Below, piece by piece: positions 34,585-46,319 of a stretch of 64,000 bases of DNA. Location of the stretch: NCBI GenBank assembly GCA_030248065.1, contig JASAMV010004273.1:1-64000 (forward strand), read 5' to 3'. The stretch comes from Rhynchonema sp. JSB1_4. Lineage: Eukaryota > Nematoda > Chromadorea > Monhysterida > Xyalidae. Numbering within the stretch: position 1 is the first letter of the stretch; each line of letters opens with the position of its first letter. The notes beneath the pieces were generated by a model. It saw only the letters and a program-made list of their open reading frames with translations, was not told the origin of the DNA and did no database searches. Both the position numbers and the translations under genes were made by a program.

Positions 34585-36068
34585 TCGTCTATTGTGGGTA
34601 AATATTACGGTGTTCAACTCGTGGTCAAATCACCTTGTTCATGGCATTCTTGGTGAGTTGACGGCTCGACAATGTGAGTTATTGACGAAGTGATTTGACC
34701 CCTTGAATTGATCACTGTGACATAAGGTCCATTGTGGAGCCATAATCGTATGTGTATTTTACCCACGCAGGCAATTTTAGATAATATTATTGTTGAGCTT
34801 GAAGATTTTCGCCGCATGAAAGCACGTGGTGCAGAAGAGATGGAAAGCACGAGGTGCACCAGGGATGGAACTGGTAAAATAACGACATTAGAAATCAATA
34901 ATTTGGACAAAACAGAAAAAAATGACAATCGAAGTATTATTCGATTCAACATCGTGACCATGCAAGAGCCTCCAGTTCGCGATCCATGTGTGATTTTATC
35001 AATCAGCCTCCAATGCTAATTTGCCATTAGGATTGTAACGATCGGCTGTTGGTATATCTGAAATGAAGAACACAGTCAATTGCAAATTATAAGTGATTGA
35101 TGAAAGACAAGGTTTCACAACTGCAATATGTGCTATTTCATGCATGCATGTATATGTATGATGCCGTGCCATTGTGGCACATTTTGTCGCTGTTATCATG
35201 CCCATTGCAAGCACCATTACAGTTTTCATGTCAGCCCCGGTGTTGATTCCGTCACAGCTACGATTCAAGCCCACCAGCGGGGTGAATATAGGGCAACAAC
35301 TGATGCAGCAGTTGGCCAATTAGCCAATCAGAGCCATTGCTGCGTCTGTCGATGCCACTGGCTAACATCTGGATATGTGTGCGTGTTTTCTCTTCGATTT
35401 CATTCATTTTCTCTTAATTTTTATGACTGCCCTGATTGCAGACGAAGACCTGGCCGGCATTCGTAGTGAATGACAGCGGATGGATAGGCCGTTCGAGAGA
35501 ATCTTTATGTGCAGATTCACCGTGTTCACATTCTCGTTCACAACGTATAGATGATCTATGATGGATAGGAACTGATCTTGCTTGATTATAAAAAATAGAA
35601 TGGACTTGCTCTCGAATCCGAACAGGACAATGAGTTAGGCCGGTGAATGATTAGCTTGATTGATGGCTTGAGTGATCGATAGGTTGTATTCAGGTTAGTA
35701 CTGTTTATTCTTGGTTTTTGGGATCCTACAAGATGCACAGCATACTAGTATTTGATAAAGATGCCGATCATCCTTTGCCGCTTTCGATTTTCTGTCATTT
35801 ACCGATCCATTCCTAAAATTTGACTGGATTCGATCTTCTCATCTTGATTCGCAACTGTTCCCTGATTATCATCATTGACTTCAGTAGTACCGATCGATCG
35901 ACATTCACAGAATGTACCAATCAACAAACACCACTATCGAATGAATAAATCCGGTTAGTTTACCCTCACCTAGGGTCACATTGTACGTTGTCTCGTTGCG
36001 ATACACGCTACATTTCCGACGCGCTGCTTGGCCGTTGCTCGCGCATGGGCCAATCAACGCGCGAGGAA
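34585..36068. other. No recognised feature
   Basis: Contains a plus-strand stretch with mixed charged residues near 34790-34900, but no splice-consistent gene. From 35.5 kb to 36.0 kb it is rich in GATC/GATTG words without a fixed period. Confidence 0.35.
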
Positions 36069-36989
36069 ATGTTGCGTGTATACCAATGAGGCAAAGTATA
36101 CAGTTGCCTTAGAGGGCTCGGGACACAACCGAAGGAAGGGCAGCAGAGTGCAGTGTTACACATCGTTGGAAAGCACTGTGACAGCACATGTCACGCACAA
36201 ATGTTAAGCTCCTTAGAGATTCGCTATCTTTTGGTGGAGCGACTTTTCGTTCCAGAAAAAAGTGAATTTTTTTCACAACTTGAAACGACCGGTGCAAAAA
36301 TCCCAAATGAGTTGAAAGTCAAGTAACACTTGGATAGGATTACAACGGTTTCTGGATAACCTATCATGATATAACTTCAGTCGCTCAAAGCATTGCTTCA
36401 CTCGGTGAGGGTACGAAATGTTCCAAAAATCGGCCACATTTTTCGAAAACACAAGTTTGTCTCTAAATTTTGAGGCCGCGCTTTGTGTTGCAGAAATGAA
36501 AATGCAACAGAAAAATAGAGCACTTTCGAAAGTACCAGAAAATAAGGTTTTAAATTTGAAAACGCTTAGATAGCGGCGTGACAGGCCGAAAAAGACCTAA
36601 AAATTGCCACTAAACTGCATAGTTGCATTCATTGACGGAAATGTGATGCAAATAAGCCACGTATTGCATTGCATTGGAAACGAGAAAGTCAGATAAAAGC
36701 ACAGTCCAACAATCTAGATGAGTTTCAACACTTCGAACCCCATGGTCCGGCTGCTTCAGCCATGCCAGCCTGAATAAGAATTTGGCTATAAGTCGTTACT
36801 ATTAGAGATTATTGCACATTTGAAGCTTCAAACGATGTATCTTCAACGTAGCTTTCGAAGGATATATAACATGCCCATACTATCTCTTGCTATGGACAAG
36901 AAACAGTCAAAATTCCGAAATCGCACACGGTGACGTGACGGTTCATTCCAGAATCGTTAAAAAAGCAATTTTTTAACCTCTGTCCTTAA

Positions 36990-37635
36990 ACCTGGCCCGC
37001 CACTATTGATATTTGAAAATTTTGGTCTGTTTTTATGATTTATTACTGTTGCCGACATTGAGACCAACAAGGTTTACATTCGTGACTTTTCCATTAAGTG
37101 TCGATTTAATACCGAAATTAATCCATAAACACCGGTTCTCGGGAACAAAATTCCAAAAAATAGATAGACCCCCGTTTAGTGTATTTCAGGAAGACAAGAA
37201 CAAATATTCAAGATGGCCGACTGCTTCTTATCACAAGCATACGGTAGTCACGTGATCTTGCCCATGCGTTTTGTACAGTGCCGCTCTGTTTGTTAGTGCA
37301 TAACACACGTGTTGCACGCGCGCACTGGCAGCACTGTGTAGTGGGAGCGTAAAGTCGGGAGCGTAAAGTCCCTAATAGCATACTGTAAGCCTATAACATT
37401 TGGCGGCAATTCAAAATTTTGTTCCTGGCTGACGTGATTGCCAAGAAGTGGGGGTCTATCTATTTTTTTTAATTTTGTCCCCGAGAACCGGTGTTTATCG
37501 ATTGATTTCGATATAAAATCTGCACTAAATCAAAAAGTCATGAATATAAACCTTATTCGTCTCGATGTTGGCAACTAAATTAGAGCAAAAAAAAACAAAC
37601 CAAAAATTTCAAATATCAATAGTGGCGGGCCAGGT
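36990..37635. mobile_element. B-family TTAA element nested in A2
   Basis: The ends are ACCTGGCCCGCCACTATTG and its inverse, and inverted homology extends inward past 100 bases (TTGCC-ACAT-GAGAC). TTAA lies at 36986-36989 and 37636-37639. A1 shows the empty site: one TTAA at 1792-1795 between the same flanks. Confidence 0.88.
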
Positions 37636-37713
37636 TTAAGCGTAAGAATTTATTGGGGCTTGTTATATATCATTCAAAAGCTACTCCCGAGATACGTTGT
37701 TTGGTGCTGTCAC

Positions 37714-38225
37714 CAGGGTTGGGCAAAAAACGTTTTTTTTAAAAATCGTTTTTTTTAAAAAAAACGTTTTTTTTAAAAAAAAACGTTTTTTTTAAAACGC
37801 CCAGATGACCAAAATATGAACTCAAAAAAAATGGAAAACGCTCATGTTGGGAAGAAAACGTGGTTAAATGAAGTAATTCTATGTGTTCTGAGGCAAAATA
37901 AACGGGTTTCAACCCTTTTCTGGCGAGTTGGTAAGATCCCATATCAGACCCGCATCGTGGGACCAACTTTGGCCGGGGTCATCACTGAAAGTCAAACTCC
38001 GTATATCGACGTATCTCGACAAAGTAAAAATTGGTCGAAAATTTTTTGAAAAAAATGGGACAAAAAATAGATTTTCCTTGATAATCAGGGTACTTTCCCT
38101 GAAAAATCAGGGAAAATCAAGGAAATTCAGGATTTAAAAAAAAACGAAAAACGACCCAGGCGTTTTTTTTTAAAAAAACGTCGCTTTTTTAAGAAAAAAC
38201 GCCGTCGTTTTTTTTGCCCAACCTG
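37714..38225. mobile_element. hAT-like MITE C4 nested in A2
   Basis: It begins CAGGGTTGGGCAAAAAACG and ends TTTGCCCAACCTG. The exact duplication GCTGTCAC lies at 37706-37713 and 38226-38233. A1 has the unoccupied 8-mer (GCGATAGC, inverse GCTATCGC) at 1718-1725, with two substitutions. Confidence 0.92.
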
Positions 38226-38980
38226 GCTGTCACATTTACAATAGCTGTTGACAATAAGCATTTATAGCTGAATATCATATTCATGTTAGTATGGCTGCCC
38301 CGAGAGATCTGTAGACCTTGGGGTCTTCGAACCTTGATAGGTTGTTAAACCAGACGTTTCTCTCATTTTTTTGTGTCGAATCCGATACAATGTGTGACCT
38401 TTATGTGTCACAATTCTGGCGATGAATGTAACCACCTAATTTAGCGGCAATTTAATGGATTTTTAGGCCTGTCACGGAGCCAGCCATGAGTTAAAAAATT
38501 TAAAAACCTTATTTTCTGGTACTTTCGACGATGCTTTATTTCCCCATTGCATTCTTCTTGCCGCAGCGCTAAGCGTGGCCTCAAAATTTAGGGACAAACT
38601 TGTGTTCTCGAAAAATAAAGACGATTTTTGGAACGTTTCGCACCCTCACCGTGTGAAGCAATGCTTTGAGCGACTGAAGTTGTGATGGTAAGCTATTCAG
38701 AATCTGTTGTAATCCTATCCATGTATTGCTTGACCTTCAACTCATTTGGGGTTTCTGCACCGGTCGTTACAATTTGTGCAAAAATTCAGTTTTTTCTGGA
38801 ACGAAAAGTCGCTCTACCAAGAGATAGCGAATCTCTAAGGAGCTTAACATTTGTGCGTGACATGTGCTGTCACAGTGCTTTCCAACGATGTATAACACTG
38901 CACTCTGCTGCCCTTCCTTCGGTTGTGTCCCGAGCCCTTTAAGGCAACTGTATACTTTGCCTCATTGGTATACACGCAAC

Positions 38981-39104
38981 GAAAAGTCGCTCTACCAAGA
39001 GATAGCGAATCTCCAAGGGGCTTAAAATTTGTGCGTGACATAGGCTGTCGGAATGCTTTTCAACGGCGTCCTACTACCCTTCCTTCAGTTATGTCCCGAG
39101 CCCT
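38981..39104. mobile_element. A-family terminal fragment A3
   Basis: GAAAAGTCGCTCTACCAAGA through CCC TTCCTTCAGTT to GTCCCGAGCCCT matches the last about 125 bases of A1 and A2. The inner side is cut off at the 38-bp inverted repeat. It is followed by TTAG, which is also the left flank of the next element. Confidence 0.75.
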
Positions 39105-39108
39105 TTAG

Positions 39109-39751
39109 AGGGGAAATTGCACATTCCTAATCGCCTTTCAAACTCTACAGGTGTTTAGAAAGTCGTGTGGGCAACATGAAAGTCAAATCACTTGGAACAA
39201 ACTCTCAAACATCTACCCAGGAGAAGCAGTTTGAAGGGAACAATCGGGAAGAAAATTCGGCGCGGACCGGCCGAATTTCCACCTGCGCATTCAGGCAAAG
39301 TGCTTGATCAAAAAGCTGTCAAGGCGACAGAATGTTTCGCATGATTCTTGAAACTCACTAACTATACAATTTCGCTTCTCTTTATATTTCGAATTTCAGC
39401 GAATTGTTCCAGCGTGACAAGCAGAGCATGAAACATTTAGCAGACACGCTGGAACAATTCGTTGAAATTCGAAATATAAAGAAAAGCGAATTTCTACAGT
39501 TAGTGAGTCTCAAAAATCATGCGAAACATTCTGTCACCTTGAAAGCTTTTGATCAGGCAATTTGCCTGAATGCGCAGGTAGAAATTCGGCCGGTCCGCGC
39601 CGAACTTTGTTCCCAGTGGCTTGTCTTAAGCGCAATCTCCGGGGTACATGTTTGAGAGTTTGTACCAAATGATTTGACTTTTGTGATGCCCACATTGCTG
39701 TCTAAACACTTGTAAAGCTTGAAAGGCGATTAGGAATGTGCAATTTCCCCT
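39109..39751. mobile_element. P-family foldback element, 643 bp, TTAG/TTAA flanks
   Basis: It begins AGGGGAAATTGCACATTCC and ends with its inverse. Nearly the whole element is two arms of about 310 bases meeting near 39420 (GAATTGTTCCAGCGTG / CACGCTGGAACAATTC). TTAG lies at 39105-39108 and TTAA at 39752-39755. It resembles a hairpin-forming TTAA-class element. The open frames inside are by-products. Confidence 0.82.
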
Positions 39752-39755
39752 TTAA

Positions 39756-40661
39756 TGCTTTGCCAACTGATGTTTCATGCCCCCTTATGTGTATACATAC
39801 AGATGCGAGCACATTGATGCACGGGCTACATGTACCGTCGACATCTATCGTTGTTTGGTTGGTGATCTGGCTGGTCACGTGATCAGGCTGTGCTCGACAA
39901 ACACCCGAAGTTCAGCGCTGCAGCACGACTGAAATTGCACGACGAACAATAGAGCACACTGTAAACTAGTCGTTCATGTCTACACGGTGAGAATGCGCAC
40001 CTTAATTTAGAAATCACCGGACACAAACTCCACACTCGCACTCAGAGATGGTTAAAAAAAATTCTTCTTTTTTTAAAAAAGTTTTTTTGTTGAAAAATCT
40101 TTTATTTTTGAAAAAAGTCAAAAAGTCACTGTTTTAATTCAAAAAATAAGCATAGAATATTTTCGACTTTTCGCCTCCCAAAACACCCAAAATTTAGCCA
40201 ATTTACCTCCCAAAACACACAAAAATTCGCCACAAATTGTTTACATCGCTATTGGTACGTTGGTTTCTCCCTGCGGTAATTTTGGTGTTTAGATGCATAA
40301 TGATTCATCACTTGTGCACACTGTATAAAGCCAAAAAGGTATGTTTTTGATGTACATACGTATGTATTTAGCGAATTCTATGGGCTGAGGTTGGAAAACT
40401 TCAAAAAAATTGGAAAAAAACTTTGTTTACATCTTTGCTCGGTGATGTCTCGCGGCCGTGTTGCCTTGTTGCAGTCACTACATCAGCCATTCAGATTCAA
40501 CGATCACCGACAAACCGACAAAACAACCCAAATCCGTCAACTCGGACTCGCGACATCGAGTTTAGTGCACTACTAAATCGAGACGAACATACTGCAAATT
40601 GTGGAAATCACCGGACACGACCGAGGGACAGTGGTACGAAAAGGTCACAATTCAATGAAAC
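39756..40661. other. No recognised feature
   Basis: Contains an A/T-rich segment at 40050-40110 like the ends of the C-family elements but without CAGGG ends. A plus-strand frame near 40430-40665 may be 5' sequence of the candidate gene that follows. Confidence 0.35.
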
Positions 40662-41211
40662 ATGAAAAACAGACACTTCCTGTTACGCTCATTTCGATTC
40701 TTGGAAAACGTCAAACCCGATCAATCCATCATAATCGAGCAAATCGACCAAGAAGTGGTGGTGACCAACGCAATCGTGTGTGAACAGCAGACAGACACGG
40801 GGGACTTCAATATCACCTTTCAATCAGCAATTATTAACCACTGTTTCATATCATTTGCCATTATTCCAGCAAGCCACCTCATTCTCCAACCCCATGGAGG
40901 TTGGCGTTAATGGCCGGTTAATGGACTTGGTATCGCCAGTGGATTCCCTTGTCAATATTCGACGCGCTCAAGTCAGGGCACAACCAGTGCATGGTCATAA
41001 AGTTTGGGTATTCGTTTATTTGGTGTTAACGATAGTTGATGATAAATCGAATGTTTGTGCACAGGTTGGCCCGCTGTGCGGCAGTAGACACAAAGCTGGT
41101 GTAGTGCACTTTCACCCCAGCCAATCGTGTGAAACATCACGGAGGACTAACGGCGAGTTTTATCGATCGATCGCACTGTTCGCACCGACGTCGGACAGAA
41201 ATAAACATTGA
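40662..41211 (+). CDS. Candidate small three-exon gene, unrecognised
   Basis: Three stretches join in one frame: 40662-40775 (starts ATG; LENVKPDQSIIIEQIDQEV), 40870-41001 (after TTATTCCAG; SNPMEVGVNGRLMDLVSPV) and 41065-41211 (after GTGCACAG; VGPLCGSRHKAGVVHFH, then a stop). The junctions are GT-AG and all phases are 0, giving about 130 residues. No family is recognised, there is no membrane segment, and the first exon could begin further upstream. The coding look of the middle exon is the main support; chance is not excluded. Confidence 0.35.
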
Positions 41212-41591
41212 GGCGAATGGTAAAGGCGAAGTGAAAGTGGAACAAAGTGGATGGAAATAGATCGATCAATCGACACCGATTTCATTGAGAGAACAATGGG
41301 ATAACGTGACGTCACCACGTTGCTGAAGAAGTTGGGAATGCGCTGGAAAAGTGGCGTTGGTGATGTTTCAATCCCGATCACATTCAGGCGGCAAACAGCG
41401 ATGTCCAACAACAAAAACGTAAACAACAACATGATGGAACGCGAAAGTGGGTCAAGTCACACATTTTGAACGTCGACAAATGCGTGCGCAACAAATGGCA
41501 CAAAGCGGTGGTTGCAATTTGTGAGACTTGTTGTGAAATTAATGATTAAATTATCGAAGCCTATTTATTAGGCATTCACCCCTGCGACTCT

Positions 41592-41940
41592 GTACCATGT
41601 AGTATATTGCATACTGTGTCCCATGTGTCATGGGAATGTATAATAACATAATTTGAGGCATCTCAGGTACGAAAACACATTCGCCAAAGGTGATTTTGTG
41701 AAGAAAATTTTTCGACCCAGGAGAAAAAATGACAAAAAATAACCCATGATGCTGTTTTGCATTGTGGCATGCGATCCCACGGGAAACATAAAGTTAATTT
41801 ATGCGACGTTTCGCCAACAACAAAAAGGTCATTTTTGGACGTTGAACATTTTGCTCCCCCGAAAAAATTTTAAAACAAATTTTTTTAAATTTTTTCAAAA
41901 ACGTTTTTCATACAGAAAATTTTTTTAATTTTTTCGCCCA
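41592..41940. mobile_element. Degenerate relative of hAT-like C6
   Basis: GCATACTGTGTCCCATGTG, GGTGATTTTGTGAAGAAAAT and GACAAAAAATAACCC occur in the order and spacing seen at 50950-51105 inside C6. The ends are worn: the right side reads TTCGCCCAATTCTG in place of GCCCAACCCTG. No target duplication was found. Confidence 0.55.
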
Positions 41941-41961
41941 ATTCTGACCGACGCCATAGAT

Positions 41962-42126
41962 ATGGCAGTAGCAGCCGTTCAAAGTGGCACTGATATTCCG
42001 GAAGAATCAGTGAAAATGCAGCTGCAGACCCCGTCCTCCCAGCCACATGCTGAGGCAGGCCAGAAGCGCTCAGCATCACTTGAAGTCGCAACACCGATCG
42101 AACAAGAGCAAAGTTTACAGATGTGA
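41962..42126 (+). CDS. Small open frame, 54 codons, possible exon
   Basis: ATG, then AVAAVQSGTDIPEESVKMQL and a Gln/Ser/Glu-rich tail ending SLQM and a stop. The composition (E, Q, S, P, T) looks like a disordered exon rather than random sequence, and the frame is open upstream to about 41945. It follows the C6-like relic directly, so it may be the 3' end of a plus-strand gene or host sequence behind an insertion. No function can be given. Confidence 0.3.
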   Translation: MAVAAVQSGTDIPEESVKMQLQTPSSQPHAEAGQKRSASLEVATPIEQEQSLQM

Positions 42127-42643
42127 GGTGATACAAACAAATAGATGAAACATTACAATGTGATTGGGTGATTAATTTTTGACTTGAAAAGTGCGTTTGA
42201 AAATTCATAGTTCAAAGTTTGATCAAATGCCATTATACCATCAACGAACAGATTTTGATTGTGCGAATAAAGTGATTGGTTTATAGCGGTAACAGGGATC
42301 AGAAAAAACTGCGCAAGGAAACCAAAACTGATCAAAACATCATGTTGTCAGAACATCTCAGCACTCATATCATGTTGTCAGAACATGGAGGCTCAGCGCG
42401 CACTGTAACTAAAATTATTTCAAAACAGAGGTGAAAAAACCGCGGGAGTACTAACAGCGATAAAAATGGCCGGGAAAAAGAGTAGTAGAAACAACAATGG
42501 GTGCAAAACAGCGGGGTAAAACAGCGAGTGCAATAAATAACAGCGGTGGACAAAACAGCGGGTGTGGAGAAACTGAGTGGCCCAAACTTCGGAGCCAACA
42601 CAACTCGGGGCGGCTAAAAAAATTACGCTGAACCTGGACCGGG

Positions 42644-43018
42644 CAGTGGTGTCGTTTGGGGGAAGGGGGTTACCCACCTATAGCATCCGCTATCCAGTAT
42701 CTTCACTTTTTTTAACCCAGGGGTATCCAGTATCCTGACCTTTTGTTCAGGGTATCCGACCCTAAAATTTTTCCAAAGACAGTAAAAATCGACCTTTTAT
42801 ACCTCCAAAAGCCCAAAATAGATTGCTCACGCAAGCGCAATCCCTAAAATGACCCGTTTTCATCCCTCCAGCAGCGATTTTGCTGAATTTTCCTCTAAGA
42901 ACTTTACCTTTTTTGTACCACCCCCTGGTCACCCGAGATTTTTAATTTGGGAGAACCCTCCTGGTATCCGAGCTTTTTCATTTTGTGTATCCGGTATCCG
43001 AAAACTTTGGACTTTGGC
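42644..43018. mobile_element. Truncated I-family hAT-like element
   Basis: It begins CAGTGGTGTCGTTTGGG and follows the interior of I1 (TATCCGGTATCC units, a CAAGCGCAATCC region), but stops near 43018 without the other end. It is the only I-family piece outside the palindrome. Confidence 0.65.
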
Positions 43019-43726
43019 GATGGGAGTCTGTGGATTGACAGACAACTGGCATCAATAAAAGTCGCAACCAGCAGAAATCGAAGCCGAGCTATTAAAGTGC
43101 GAAAACAGGGAAATTGGATCCAGTTGTGCTCTCTTGGCAATGTGCCAAAATTTCGTTGTTGGAATATCAACAAGCCAGGATGTATACACGTGAATGTGGC
43201 GGGCATTTGAAACGCATGTAAGGCACGTAACCTTTCTGACTAACATGAACACTATTGGAGGTTTGAAGGTCAACAAACACTTCTGTGCGAGCCAACGCAG
43301 AATTTTAGTTGCAACGAGGTCGTCTGCGAAATATAAGGGGAGACATCGTCTGTTTTCAAGATAAAAAATATACTGGAGCCTTGTTTTCCTTGCAAGAAGG
43401 CCAAGGCAGACATTGTACAACTGGTTGAAGCGAAGTCGTAGTCCGTGCAAAGCACTGACTTGGAAAGTGGGATGACTGAACAGAGCACCCTCATCCAGCC
43501 AGGTCGAGATTGAATGGCGTGCATTCGCTCCTGGCTGGCTGTGCCTGTGTTTAATATTTGCTTAGCGTATGCGTCGCTCTGACAAGAGCGTCTATCGCAT
43601 ATTGTGCGCATTGGGTTGGTCGTGTACGTTCTAAACTTCCACTACCAAGGATTTTGCGAGTGTGTGGTGTGCGGTTGTATGAAGGTGGCGACCACTTACA
43701 TAGATGGTTGCCTGACTAAAGACAGT
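43019..43726. other. Upstream flank of the 18S-like gene, no recognised feature
   Basis: No subrepeats of the kind expected in an rDNA spacer and no supported exon. GC content rises toward the 18S start. Confidence 0.4.
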
Positions 43727-44830
43727 TACCTGGTTGATCCTGCCAGTGGTCATATGCTTGTCTCGAAGATTAAGCCATGCATGTCTGAGCATGAACTGAA
43801 CTAAAGTGAAGCCGCGAATAGCTCATTACAACAGCCGTTGTTTCTTGGATCTCCGCTATACTTGGATAACTGTGGTAATTCTAGAGCTAATACACGCAAA
43901 CGAGCTCCGACCCAATGGGACGAGCGCATTTATTAGAACAAAACCAGCAGGTGCTCGCACCTTGGTTTGGTGAATCTGAATAACTGAGCAGATTGCTTCG
44001 GGCCTGACCCGGCAATGTATCTTTCAAGTGTCTGCCCTATCAACTTTCGATGGTAGTTTATGTGCCTACCATGGTTGTGACGGGTAACGGAGGATTAGGG
44101 TTCGACTCCGGAGAGGAAGCCTGAGAAACGGCTACCACTTCTAAGGAAGGCAGCAGGCACGAAAATTACCCAATCTCGGCACGAGGAGGTAGTGACGAAA
44201 AATAACGAGACGTTTCTCTTTTGAGTAGCGTCATCGGAATGAGAAAGATCTGAGTCCTTTGGACCCAGCGGAGGGCAAGTCTGGTGCCAGCAGCCGCGGT
44301 AATTCCAGCTCCGCCAGTGTATATCCATGATGCTGCGGTTAAAAAGCTCGTAGTTGGATCTGCGTGCATGGTCTTGGGTGTGTAAGGAAGACCAGCACGG
44401 AGCAGCCAGTTCAACCCTTGATGCACTTAACCATGTGTCCTGGGTGACTGGCAGGTTTACTTTGAAAGACTCGCTTGATTGACTATTTGTGCATGGAATA
44501 ATGGAATAGGACCTTGGTCCTATTTTGTTGGTTTTCGGAACATGAGGTGATGATTAAGAGGGACAGACGGGGGCATTCGTATTGCGACGTTAGAGGTGAA
44601 ATTCGTGGATCGTCGCAAGACGCACTACTGCGAAAGCATTTGCCAAGAATGTTTTCATTAATCAAGAACGAAAGTTAGAGGTTCGAAGGCAGTCAGATAC
44701 CGCCCTAGTTCTAACCGTAAACGATACCAACAGCGATCCAACGGTTCTATTACAGACCCGTCGGGGAGCTTCCCGGAAACGAAAGTTTTTCCGGCTCCGT
44801 GGGAGAAGTTTGGTTGCAAAGCTGAAACTA

Positions 44831-44867
<37 letters not shown>

Positions 44868-45287
44868 TTGCGGCTTAATTTGACTCAAAACGGGAAGACT
44901 CACCCGGCCCGGACACCGTAAGGATTGACAGATTGAGAGCTCTTTCTTGATTCGGTGGATGGTGGTGCATGGCCGTTCGGTTTTAATCCGATAACGAACG
45001 AGACTCCAACGTTCTAACTAGTGAAGGTGATTCTTATTAGACACCGACACTTCTTAGAGGCGGGACAAGCGGTGTTCAGCCGCATGAGAAGGAGCAATAA
45101 CAGGTCTGTGATGCCCTTAGATGTCCGGGGCTGCACGCGCGCTACAATGAAGGTGTCAGCGTGCTAGAAAACCTTGTTTGACATGGCTAGCTAGGTAACC
45201 GTTGAATACTCTTCGTGGGTGACATTGGGACTTGTGTCCCTTAAACGAGGAATTCCCAGTAAGCGCGAGTCATAAGCTTGCGCTGAT

Positions 45288-45320
<33 letters not shown>

Positions 45321-45475
45321 TTGCTCGGGACTGAGCCGTTTCGAGAAGACTGGGGACTGACGACATTGGGCCTTCACGGGCTTTATGTCGACGGGAACCA
45401 CTTGGATCGTAGCAGCTTGAACCGGGCAAAGATCGTAAAAAGTTTTCTGTCGGTGAACGTGCGGAAGAATCGTCA
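43727..45475 (+). rRNA. 18S-like small-subunit rRNA gene, probably a damaged copy
   Basis: It starts TACCTGGTTGATCCTGCCAG and carries the standard landmarks in order: GCCGCGAATAGCTCATTA, GCCAGCAGCCGCGGTAATTC, TTAAAAAGCTCGTAGTTGG, GAAACTAAAAGGAATTGACG, TGCACGCGCGCTACAATG and TTTGTACACACCGCCCGTCG. Length is about 1.75 kb, normal for nematodes. Two faults point to a non-functional or misassembled copy. After CATGGCCGTTC (about 44978) the sequence jumps to GGTTTTAATCCGATAACG, omitting about 24 bases that hold the conserved TTAGTTGGTGGAGCGATTTG. The 3' end reads GTCGGTGAACGTGCGGAAGA in place of GTAGGTGAACCTGCGGAAGG, breaking the last helix. Frames called across it on the other strand are not genes. 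Confidence 0.93.
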
Positions 45476-46200
45476 CAGAAAAGCTGTTCTACAGCTTCAC
45501 CAAGGGGCGGTAAAGTCGTGATCGTAGCGGATGCGGTCCGGTCGAGTCACGCACACTATGTATAATGCCGGGAAGAGCGGAACCTGAACCCGACTTGGAC
45601 AGAGGCACGTCGTCGCATCTAGTACCGGCCGGCTGTCCATTCCAAGTCGGTTTGCGCCTTGTCGAAAGACAGGGTAGGTTTAAAGAGGAGGACGGGTATA
45701 TTCGTCCCCCGCCGTTTCCAAAAAAACCCACAAACCTAAAACAGAACAGAACTGATATGAAATTGCTCAGAGTGCGTGCTCGTAACGGCAGAGCCGGTCG
45801 TGTCACGCAGTGCCGTGAAGGGGAGATGAAGATTTTGCCTAAAGAGCGATGATGTTTTACACATCGCTTAGGCCAAAATTTGTATCTGTGGTTTCGGCTG
45901 ACGGCGACCTGTGCTCTGTTGGCTTCTTCGTCACGTCGGGAAGGTTAAACTTAGTATCTTGATTTGTTGAAGTGGGACCGTTCAATTATCATCAAGTGCA
46001 AGATTGCGGTACAAGATCAAGGTACAAGTGGCGTTGAAAAGTTTGCAGATCCAAGATTTTTTGTCCAATCGGGGCCCACGTCAATGATTTAGGAGGCGGC
46101 TTCCTGGCCCGGCCAGATCTGGACACCATCAAAGCGCATCGTCAGCTTATCCCACAGTACAGCAGTCAGTTGTTGTTGTCAGAAGTTTAGGCACTATCTT
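45476..46200 (+). other. ITS1-like downstream sequence without recognisable 5.8S
   Basis: Follows the 18S end directly. I looked for the 5.8S core (GATGAAGAACGCAGC or close forms) here and further right and did not find it. No 28S start was recognised before 51 kb. Confidence 0.5.
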
Positions 46201-46319
46201 CATTCGGTATCCTCTGGAACATGCGGCATGTATATTTTTCACATTCAAACTTCTACAACACGTTCAGTGTCGTGTGCTTGCCCACTTGGTTTTACGAAGT
46301 TGATTTACTTTTTGAACCC

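Larger units (their letters stand above)
36113..38938. mobile_element. A-family foldback element A2 with two nested elements
   Basis: It begins AGGGCTCGGGACACAACC and ends GTTGTGTCCCGAGCCCT, with TTAG at 36109-36112 and TTAA at 38939-38942. The body matches A1 (1013-2668) but is interrupted at 36990-37635 and 37714-38225. Removing both brings it to the size of A1. No transposase is seen. Confidence 0.82.
36071..38980. repeat. 38-bp perfect inverted repeat flanking the A2 element
   Basis: GTTGCGTGTATACCAATGAG through GTATACAGTTGCC at 36071-36108 is inverted without error at 38943-38980. It lies immediately outside the TTAG/TTAA flanks of the A2 element, so A2 sits at the centre of an older palindrome or carries an outer pair of ends. 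Confidence 0.75.

Noticed and set aside
39404..39655. 83-codon plus-strand frame
   Set aside because: Lies inside the arms of the 643-bp foldback element and has a mirror frame.
43740..45850. Open frames on both strands across the 18S-like gene
   Set aside because: They overlap conserved rRNA sequence and have no protein resemblance.
45476..46200. 5.8S rRNA gene
   Set aside because: The conserved core could not be found by eye.
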